A stretch of 15,578 nucleotides of DNA from assembly GCA_036001225.1 (NCBI GenBank), contig DASYUM010000170.1:1-15578 (forward strand), read 5' to 3'. The stretch is from DASYUM01 sp036001225 (GTDB lineage: Bacteria; Methylomirabilota; Methylomirabilia; Rokubacteriales; DASRDR01). The notes beneath the pieces are model-generated. The model made no database searches. It was not told where the DNA came from and was given only the letters and a program-made list of their open reading frames with translations. Positions 1-4,862 of this stretch are shown here, piece after piece (position 1 is the first letter of the stretch; each line of letters opens with the position of its first letter). The translations under genes were made by a program, and so were the position numbers.

Positions 1-174
1 GCCGAGCGGCCGGCGATAGACCCCTCCGCCCGCACCTCGGCCCGGCTCCGGGCCCCGGTCCTGAGCGGCGGCCGGGGCGGCGGAGACGAGCAGGCAGAGA
101 ACGACGAGGGCCAGGCAGGAGCACAGGCGGCCCCCGCCTCCCCGCGCGGCTCGCCGCGCGGGAGCCTGAGTCAT
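1..174 (-). CDS. Partial gene: N-terminus of a secreted protein (runs off window)
   Basis: Reading the minus strand from the ATG at 174 gives 58 open codons to the window edge with no stop, so this is the 5' end of a longer gene. The first 16 residues are arginine- and glycine-rich (MTQAPARRAARGGGGR). A hydrophobic core of Cys, Leu, Val and Ala follows (about residues 17-31), then APAAAQD, a good signal peptidase I site around residue 37. The mature start is Gly/Pro/Arg-rich (DRGPEPGRGAGGGVYRRPLG). The start lies 16 bp after the stop of the 45-residue peptide gene, so the two are probably co-transcribed from the sigma54 promoter at 406-420. The mature domain is outside the window, so function is unknown. 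No strong ribosome binding site is visible; translational coupling to the upstream gene is possible. Confidence 0.6.
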   Translation of the reverse strand, partial: MTQAPARRAARGGGGRLCSCLALVVLCLLVSAAPAAAQDRGPEPGRGAGGGVYRRPLG

Positions 175-190
175 CTGACCGGGCGAGGGT

Positions 191-328
191 CTACCAGCCG
201 CCCCCCCCGTCCTCGGCGTTGCCGACCGCCTGGAAGACCTGGACCGGGCTGGATGACCCCGACTCGATCACGGGTGCCACGAGCAGGAACGACGCGAGCA
301 CCACGAGGATCGCCACCAGCTTCGCCAT
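191..328 (-). CDS. Small exported or membrane-anchored peptide, 45 aa
   Basis: The start is the ATG at 328 because a strong Shine-Dalgarno (GGAGGGAGG on the minus strand) lies just upstream of it; the open frame upstream of that has no comparable site. The peptide begins MAKLVAILVVLASFLLVAPV, a single hydrophobic helix that could be a signal peptide or N-terminal anchor. A short polar segment with SSSPVQVFQ follows, and it ends in GNAEDGGGGW. No family is recognised. It is the first gene after a near-perfect sigma54 promoter (406-420) and is followed at 16 bp by a gene for a secreted protein. The Gly4-Trp tail is unusual. Small regulated membrane peptide, structural subunit or precursor peptide are all open; nothing in the sequence decides between them. 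Confidence 0.62.
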   Translation of the reverse strand: MAKLVAILVVLASFLLVAPVIESGSSSPVQVFQAVGNAEDGGGGW

Positions 329-405
329 CGCGTGCCTCCCTCCGAAATGGGTGTGGAGTGGGAACCCTCCCCGTGAGGACTCCCCGGTAACCGGCTGCGT
401 CGAGA

Positions 406-420
406 GCAACCAGCGGGCCA
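406..420 (-). promoter_or_regulatory. Sigma54 (-24/-12) promoter for the 45-aa peptide gene
   Basis: On the minus strand, 420 to 406 reads TGGCCCG-CTGG-TTGC, followed by T. The sigma54 consensus is TGGCACG-N4-TTGCW, so there is one mismatch and the invariant GG (418-419) and GC (406-407) are correctly spaced. Transcription would begin near 394, giving a leader of about 65 nt to the ATG at 328. A promoter of this type needs an enhancer-bound AAA+ activator; an activator gene and paired palindromes lie directly upstream. Confidence 0.72.
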
Positions 421-605
421 GCTCCGGAGGCGCGCGCGGGCCAACCACGTCAAATAGCGATTCTTATGGGGATCCCGGGACCCGATGGGCCGACCCCGGC
501 GCCGGGGCCCGGCGCGGCTGACGGCCAGCGGCCGGGCGTCGAGCGGCGGGGCGCCGGCCCCATCGGAGGCGTGAAGAGCTTGATCCATCGAGGGTTAGGC
601 GGCGG

Positions 606-644
606 TGCACAGCGCACTGTGCAACCTGCACAGCGGACTGTGCA
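606..644. promoter_or_regulatory. Tandem palindromic operators, probable enhancer (UAS) for a sigma54 activator
   Basis: Two 18-bp palindromes are present: TGCACAG-CGCA-CTGTGCA at 606-623 and TGCACAG-CGGA-CTGTGCA at 627-644. The 7-bp half-sites are identical in both copies, only the 4-bp centres differ, and the repeat period is 21 bp (two helical turns), as expected for cooperative dimers on one DNA face. The centres lie roughly 220 and 240 bp upstream of the predicted start from the promoter at 406-420, a normal enhancer distance. Half-site TGCAC resembles the classical NtrC site (TGCACC...GGTGCA). They begin 7 bp past the stop codon of the response regulator gene. As RNA each could also fold into a 7-bp hairpin, so a role in ending that transcript is an alternative. 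Confidence 0.72.
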
Positions 645-650
645 GTCGCG

Positions 651-2057
651 TTATCGGTCGCTGGGGAGTCCCCGGAACCCCCAGGCCTCGAGCTTCGCCT
701 TGAGGGAGTTCCGGTGCATGCCGAGGAGCCGGGCCGCTTCGCTTCGGTTCCACTGGACGCGCTCGAGCACCTGCAGGATGAGCTGGCGCTCGAACTGGTC
801 GCGGGCCTCTTTCAGGGGGGTGTCGTCCCCGCTCTGGCTCGAGCCCCGGGTGTCGGGCAGCATCAGGTCGAGGGGCAGGTCGCGCGGCTCGATGACCGGG
901 CCGTCGCCCAGTGCGACCGCGCGCTCGATGATGTTCTGCAGCTCGCGCACGTTGCCCGGCCACCAGTACCGCTGCAGGATCTCCAGCGCGGCGGGGGCGA
1001 CGCCGGCGATCTGCTTGTGGAACTGCCGGTTGTACTTCCGGACGAAGTGCTCCACCAGCAGCGGGACGTCCTCGCGCCGCTCCCGCAGCGGGGACACCAC
1101 GATCTGGACGACGTTGAGCCGGTAGTAGAGATCCTCCCGCAGGGTCCCGGCCTGGATCGCCCGCTTGGGGTCGGCGTTGGTGGCGGCGACCACCCGCACG
1201 TCGATCTTGAGGCGGCGCGTCCCGCCGACCCGCTCGATCTCGCGCTCCTGGAGGGCGCGCAGGATCTTCGGCTGGAGGTCCACCCGCAAGCTCGCGATCT
1301 CGTCGAGAAAGAGGGTGCCCCCATGGGCCAGCTCGAACTTCCCGAGCTTCTTCTGGAAGGCGCCGGTGAACGCACCCTTCTCGTGGCCGAACAGCTCGGA
1401 TTCCAGCAGGCCGTCGGCGATCGCCGCCACGTTGACCGGCACGAACGGGCCGTCCCGGAAGGGCCCCTGCCGGTGGATGGCGCGGGCGATCAGCTCCTTC
1501 CCAGTGCCGCTCTCCCCCACGATGAGCACGGTCACCGGCGCGCGGGCGACCGACTCGATGAGCTGATAGAGCCGCTGCATCTGGGGCGCCCGCCCCACCA
1601 GCTCCTCGAAGTCCTGCTGGCGCGCCAGCTCGGCCCGGAGGTAGACGACCTCCCGGTCGAGGGCCCGCTTCTCGATAGCCCGGCGGACCAGGGGCAGGAT
1701 CTCGTCCTCGTCGAAGGGCTTCGTCACGTAGTCGAAGGCACCGAGCTTCATCGCTGCCACCGCCGTCCGCACCGTCTGGACCGCGGTGACCAGGATCACC
1801 TCGACGTGCTCGTCGAAGGCCTTGATCTCGCCGAGGACGGCGATGCCGTCGATGTCGGGTAGCCGGATGTCGAGAAGGACGAGGTCCAGCTGCGTCGTGC
1901 GGACGGTCTCCAGCGCCTGGGCCCCGGTGATCGCCTCGAGGACGTCGTAGTCGTCCTCGAGGATCAGGCGGAACGACTCGCGGAGGCCGGCATCGTCGTC
2001 CACGACGAGGACGACCGGACGGATGCGAGGGCTCGGCTCAGGTGCCTCGACAGCCAT
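651..2057 (-). CDS. Sigma54-dependent response regulator (NtrC/AtoC family), 468 aa
   Basis: A complete three-domain transcription activator. The receiver domain spans about residues 15-130, with acidic pocket D20-D22, phosphoacceptor D63, T91 and K113. The central AAA+ domain spans about 155-390, with Walker A GESGTGKE (182-189), the sigma54-contacting GAFTGA loop (229-234) and Walker B LFLDE (250-254). The C-terminal Fis-type helix-turn-helix spans about 424-460 (NRSEAARLLGMHRNSL). Length is normal for the family. Phosphorylation should trigger ring assembly and ATP-driven opening of sigma54 promoter complexes. No histidine kinase is in the window, so its partner is unknown. Paired palindromes and a sigma54 promoter lie directly downstream, making the adjacent peptide operon its likely target. 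The ATG at 2057 has no clear Shine-Dalgarno. Confidence 0.93.
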   Translation of the reverse strand: MAVEAPEPSPRIRPVVLVVDDDAGLRESFRLILEDDYDVLEAITGAQALETVRTTQLDLVLLDIRLPDIDGIAVLGEIKAFDEHVEVILVTAVQTVRTAVAAMKLGAFDYVTKPFDEDEILPLVRRAIEKRALDREVVYLRAELARQQDFEELVGRAPQMQRLYQLIESVARAPVTVLIVGESGTGKELIARAIHRQGPFRDGPFVPVNVAAIADGLLESELFGHEKGAFTGAFQKKLGKFELAHGGTLFLDEIASLRVDLQPKILRALQEREIERVGGTRRLKIDVRVVAATNADPKRAIQAGTLREDLYYRLNVVQIVVSPLRERREDVPLLVEHFVRKYNRQFHKQIAGVAPAALEILQRYWWPGNVRELQNIIERAVALGDGPVIEPRDLPLDLMLPDTRGSSQSGDDTPLKEARDQFERQLILQVLERVQWNRSEAARLLGMHRNSLKAKLEAWGFRGLPSDR

Positions 2058-2105
2058 GGCGTGTCGTCGTGGCCGGACTCTAGGCCGACCATCCGCGCAC
2101 TGTCA

Positions 2106-2131
2106 AGGCCGCCTGCCCAGGCCGCCTGCCC
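2106..2131. repeat. Tandem 13-bp direct repeat upstream of the regulator
   Basis: AGGCCGCCTGCCC occurs twice back to back (2106-2118 and 2119-2131), 49 bp upstream of the regulator start. It could be a binding site or a slippage product; no known operator is recognised. Confidence 0.5.
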
Positions 2132-2158
2132 GGGCCGATGCCCGTCGCCGCTCGGCGT

Positions 2159-2178
2159 CCCGGCGCCGCGGCGCCGGG
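2159..2178. terminator. Perfect 20-bp GC palindrome, possible terminator
   Basis: CCCGGCGCCG-CGGCGCCGGG is a perfect palindrome 12 bp past the stop of the small gene at 2191-2448 and about 100 bp before the response regulator start. As RNA it would form a strong hairpin, but there is no T-tract, so a terminator or mRNA-stabilising role is tentative. Confidence 0.35.
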
Positions 2179-2190
2179 GAACGACCCGGA

Positions 2191-2448
2191 TCAGGCGCCC
2201 GGCTGGCGCGAGGTCGGCGACGGAGCCGGCGTCGGGCGAGGGGCGGCGGGCGCCGGAACGGCGCGGCGCCGGCGGCGCCAGGCCGCCAGGGCAGCGGTCA
2301 GGGAGCCGGCGACCAGGAGCCAGAGGTTCCGGCCGCGCAGCGCGGACTCGAGGAACGGGTAACGCCCGCGCGGGTTGCGGCGCGCGCGCAGGGCGAGGGC
2401 CGTCAAGCCGGGGTCGAGCGTGGCGCGGCGGTCGTCGTAGGGCCCCAT
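2191..2448 (-). CDS. Small single-helix membrane protein, 85 aa, unknown function
   Basis: The protein starts MGPYDDRRATLDPGLTALAL and has a basic stretch around residues 20-42. One hydrophobic helix follows (about 43-57, LWLLVAGSLTAALAAW) and is immediately flanked by RRRRR. It ends in a Pro/Ala-rich tail. The positive-inside rule would put the Arg cluster and tail in the cytoplasm. No family is recognised. It lies 133 bp upstream of the response regulator on the same strand and diverges from the SDR gene. The ribosome binding site is weak (AAGGGG very close to the ATG). The helix followed by arginines speaks for a real gene, but GC-rich DNA yields chance open frames, so certainty is moderate. 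Confidence 0.5.
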   Translation of the reverse strand: MGPYDDRRATLDPGLTALALRARRNPRGRYPFLESALRGRNLWLLVAGSLTAALAAWRRRRRAVPAPAAPRPTPAPSPTSRQPGA

Positions 2449-2602
2449 GGCCCCTTGATCGTCTCATACCGGCGGGCGGCTGCCAAGGTTGCTCACCACT
2501 ACGGACGTTCCCGCTATCATGGGGCTGTCGCGGGCCGGCTCCGGTGGCCCGCGGGGGGCCCCGGGATTTTCGTTCGGGGCGCGCGGGGGCGGAGGACAGT
2601 CC
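2449..2602. promoter_or_regulatory. Divergent spacer and SDR leader with hairpin
   Basis: This spacer separates the minus-strand small gene from the plus-strand SDR gene. A TATCAT hexamer at about 2515-2520 could be a -10 box for the SDR, but the nearest -35-like TTGCTC is 20 bp upstream, too far to be convincing. Downstream, CGCGGGCC (2529-2536) and GGCCCGCG (2546-2553) form an 8-bp stem with a 9-nt loop in the presumed leader. The SDR Shine-Dalgarno GGAGGA is at 2591-2596. Confidence 0.3.
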
Positions 2603-3445
2603 ATGGGCAGGCTGGCCGGCAAGGTGGCGATGGTGACCGGCAGCGGCGGCGAGCACGGCTTCGGGCGCGCGATCGCTCGGCGCCTGGCGGCCGACGGGGC
2701 CGACCTCGTCCTCACCGACGTGGCGCCGACGGGGACGGTGGTGGTCACCAGCAAGCCGGCCACCGGCTGGGGTGGGCTGGACGCGGTGGCGGCCGAGGTG
2801 CGGCAGGCCGGCCGCCGCGCCCTCACCGCGCTGGTGGACGTCCGCTCGGGGGCCCAGATCGGCGGGGCGGTCGCCCACGTGCTCGAGACCTTCGGCCGTC
2901 TCGACGTTCTCGTCAACAACGCGGCGGCCCCGCCCGGCGCCGACCGGGTCCCCGTCGTGGAGCTGACCGAGACGGCGTGGGACCTCGTCCTCGACACCAA
3001 CCTGACCGGGACCTACCTCTGCGCCAGAGCGGCGGCGAGGGCGATGCTGGCCCACGGCATCCGGGGGCGGATCATCAACATGTCGTCTAACTGCGGGAAG
3101 GTGGGCTACCCGCGGATGGCGGCCTACTGCGCCTCCAAGTTCGGCGTGATCGGCTTCACCCAGGCATTGGCCCTGGAGCTGGCGCCGGCCGGCATCACGG
3201 TGAACGCCATCTGCCCGGGCCCGGCCGACACCGACCGCCTCGACTTCCTGGGCCGGCGGCCGGACGGGGGCTACGATCCGGCGCTGCGGGCGGCGGAGCT
3301 CGGCCGGCGCGCCGAGGGCATCCCGCTCCGCCGCCTGGCCACTGCCGGGGACGTGGCCGAGTTGACCGCCTTCCTCGCCTCGGACGCCGCCGAGTACATC
3401 ACGGGCCAGGCGATCAACGTGGCCGGCGGCGCCATTCTGCACTAG
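2603..3445 (+). CDS. Short-chain dehydrogenase/reductase (SDR), 280 aa
   Basis: NAD(P)-dependent oxidoreductase of the classical SDR family. The cofactor motif is TGSGGEHGFG (12-21), the longer glycine-loop variant seen in some SDRs. NNAA is at 105-108. The catalytic set is S162 (in NMSSN), Y175 and K179 (YCASK), with the expected 13-residue Ser-Tyr spacing. It ends with the usual GQAINVAGG region. There is a short insertion after the second strand (PTGTVVVTSKPATGW), so the adenosine or substrate side may differ from the textbook fold. The ATG at 2603 is chosen because GGAGGA sits 6 bp upstream and the protein then starts at the usual GRLAGKVAMVTG; the frame is open 38 codons further upstream with no family support. 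Substrate is not predictable. The next gene, coxB, is unrelated in function. Confidence 0.9.
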   Translation: MGRLAGKVAMVTGSGGEHGFGRAIARRLAADGADLVLTDVAPTGTVVVTSKPATGWGGLDAVAAEVRQAGRRALTALVDVRSGAQIGGAVAHVLETFGRLDVLVNNAAAPPGADRVPVVELTETAWDLVLDTNLTGTYLCARAAARAMLAHGIRGRIINMSSNCGKVGYPRMAAYCASKFGVIGFTQALALELAPAGITVNAICPGPADTDRLDFLGRRPDGGYDPALRAAELGRRAEGIPLRRLATAGDVAELTAFLASDAAEYITGQAINVAGGAILH

Positions 3446-3720
3446 CTCGCATCATGCGTGTGCGGCACGGCCGGGCGGGTCCGGGCGCGGCGAACAGCCC
3501 GCCCGCGTCCTCGCGGACAGACTGGGCGATTGATGCGCCCGTTCGCCGCGCCACCCGCCCGGCCGGCAAGCCACTTCACGAGTAGTCCGGCTCGGCGGGC
3601 CTCCGGGCTTCCGCCCACGAGACTCCCCGTCGGGGTTTGCCTTTTCCTCGAGCATTTGGGAACATTGTCGCCGTGCGCTCGGGCCGCGATTGCGCTCCCC
3701 GCCCCCGCTCGAGCCCGACC
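3446..3720 (+). other. Spacer between SDR and coxB, with possible terminator and promoter
   Basis: CGGGCGGG (3472-3479) and CCCGCCCG (3498-3505) can pair as an 8-bp stem with an 18-nt loop, a weak terminator candidate for the SDR. The stretch 3636-3668 is clearly more AT-rich than its surroundings and contains TTGCCT followed 17 bp later by GAACAT, a poor match to a sigma70-type promoter for the oxidase genes. Nothing else is recognisable. Confidence 0.3.
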
Positions 3721-4728
3721 GTGCGCCGCCTTCGCTGGTGGCGCCTGGCGCCGCTCGGGCTCCTCGTCGCAGTCGCGCTGACCGGCTGCGGTCTCGCCTC
3801 CCCCGCCACCACCCTCGCCCCCAAGTCCGACTTCGGCCGCCTGAGCCACGGGATCTTCCTCGAGATCCTGTGGTGGGACGTCGGCATCTTCGCCGTGGTG
3901 GCGATCGTGCTGCTCATCGCCATCGCGCGCTTCCGGGAGCGCGACCCGGCGTCCCTGCCCCGCCAGGTCCGCGGCAACGCCCGGCTGGAGCTGGCCTGGA
4001 CCATCGCCCCGGTCATCGTGCTGACGTTCATCGCGTTCCCGACCGTGAGCACGGTGTTCCGGACCCAAGCCGCGCCGACCGGGGACGCCCTTCGTGTCCG
4101 CGTGGTCGGCCACCAGTGGTGGTGGGAGTTCGAGTATCCCGACCTCGGGATCACGACCGCGACCGATCTTCACCTTCCGGCCGGCCAGCCGGTCATGCTG
4201 GAGCTGACCTCGCCCGACGTGATCCACAGCTTCTGGGTCCCGCAGCTGGGGGGAAAGCGCGACACGCCCCCCGGACAGGTGAACCGGATCCTGCTGACGG
4301 CGACGGCGCCCGGCGCCTACCCCGGGCAGTGCGCGGAGTTCTGCGGGCTCTCCCACGCCAACATGCGCCACACCGCGGTCGTGCAGCCGGCCGGGGAGTT
4401 CCAGGCCTGGGCCGCCCGGCAGAAGACGCCCGCGGCCGAGCCGGCCGAGGGGAGCCCCGCCGCCAAAGGGCGCGATCTCTTCCGGGCCAGCGCCTGCGTC
4501 GGCTGCCACACCATCCGCGGCGTCTCCGGCGGCGGGCTCGGCCCCGACCTCACCCACGTCGGGTCGCGCCGCACGATCGCGGGCGGGATGCTCCCGAACA
4601 CGCCAGCCGAGCTGGCGCGCTGGCTGCGGGACCCGCCGGCCGTGAAGCCCGGCTCGCTGATGCCAAACCTGCACCTGTCCGAGGCCGAGGTGACGGCGCT
4701 GGTGGCCTACCTCACCAGCCTGAAGTAG
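3721..4728 (+). CDS. coxB: Cytochrome c oxidase subunit II with fused cytochrome c domain (caa3 type)
   Basis: CuA subunit that takes electrons from cytochrome c and passes them to subunit I. From the GTG at 3721 the protein starts MRRLRWWRLAPLGLLVAVAL and reaches the lipobox LTGC with Cys at 23, a typical lipoprotein signal. Two transmembrane helices follow (about 48-70 and 93-112). The CuA site is H169, C204, E206, C208, H212 and M215 (CAEFCGLSHANM), with the aromatic patch HQWWWEF near 122. A C-terminal class I cytochrome c (about 245-335) has CVGCH at 259-263 and likely distal Met M314 (LMPN). Total 335 aa. The same frame is open upstream to a TTG at 3637 and another GTG at 3673; neither gives a better signal peptide and no start has a good ribosome site, so the start is the uncertain part. 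Confidence 0.93.
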   Translation: MRRLRWWRLAPLGLLVAVALTGCGLASPATTLAPKSDFGRLSHGIFLEILWWDVGIFAVVAIVLLIAIARFRERDPASLPRQVRGNARLELAWTIAPVIVLTFIAFPTVSTVFRTQAAPTGDALRVRVVGHQWWWEFEYPDLGITTATDLHLPAGQPVMLELTSPDVIHSFWVPQLGGKRDTPPGQVNRILLTATAPGAYPGQCAEFCGLSHANMRHTAVVQPAGEFQAWAARQKTPAAEPAEGSPAAKGRDLFRASACVGCHTIRGVSGGGLGPDLTHVGSRRTIAGGMLPNTPAELARWLRDPPAVKPGSLMPNLHLSEAEVTALVAYLTSLK

Positions 4729-4780
4729 CAAATGGCCGACCACGCCGCGCCGACATGCTCGTCCCCGGGGCTCGGACCGG

Positions 4781-4852
4781 AGCGCTCCGAGCGCGGGCTT
4801 TGCCCGCGCAACCCCGGGGGGGCATCGGGGGGGTCTTCGGAGACCCCCCCGA
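4781..4852 (+). repeat. Two-hairpin intergenic repeat, copy 1 (between coxB and coxA)
   Basis: A 72-bp element. Hairpin A is GCGCGGGC-TTT-GCCCGCGC (4791-4809), a perfect 8-bp stem. Hairpin B is a perfect 12-bp stem, 4825-4836 with 4841-4852, closing a TCGG loop. The first 34 bp match copy 2 (8511) except for one base, and both copies are 72 bp long. It ends 10 bp before the coxA start, so it may affect the coxB-coxA transcript by partial termination, mRNA stability or masking of the ribosome site. Confidence 0.75.
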
Positions 4853-4862
4853 AAGACTAGCC

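Larger units (their letters stand above)
329..650. other. Regulatory spacer between response regulator and peptide gene
   Basis: This 322-bp stretch has no supported gene. It holds the paired palindromes (606-644), the sigma54 promoter (406-420) and the peptide's ribosome binding site. Between enhancer and promoter, around 446-472, is the only AT-rich island in the spacer (AAATAGCGATTCTTAT). It could favour DNA bending, as IHF sites do in such promoters, but it matches the IHF consensus poorly. Inverted GC-rich words around 500-560 look like ordinary GC-rich spacer sequence. Confidence 0.5.

Noticed and set aside
606..644. Paired palindromes as a minimal CRISPR array
   Set aside because: There are only two units, the centres and 3-bp gap are far too short for spacers, and the dyad symmetry with 21-bp period fits operators.
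714..1862. Plus-strand open frame (382 codons) opposite the response regulator
   Set aside because: The minus strand encodes receiver, AAA+ and Fis motifs in full; the plus-strand product is compositionally biased with no motif.
2488..2520. TTGCTC...TATCAT as a sigma70 promoter for the SDR
   Set aside because: The spacing is 20 bp and the -35 match is poor; it is mentioned only as a weak possibility in the spacer entry.
2489..2602. 38-codon N-terminal extension of the SDR
   Set aside because: It is Gly/Arg-rich leader sequence containing a hairpin and the Shine-Dalgarno of the internal ATG at 2603.
3637..3720. Upstream TTG (3637) or GTG (3673) as the coxB start
   Set aside because: They would put 38-50 residues, including many Arg/Pro, before the lipobox Cys; the GTG at 3721 gives a normal 22-residue lipoprotein signal. 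Not fully excluded.
3442..4743. Long minus-strand open frame opposite coxB
   Set aside because: Antisense to a clear CuA-cytochrome c subunit; no domain or signal is recognisable.
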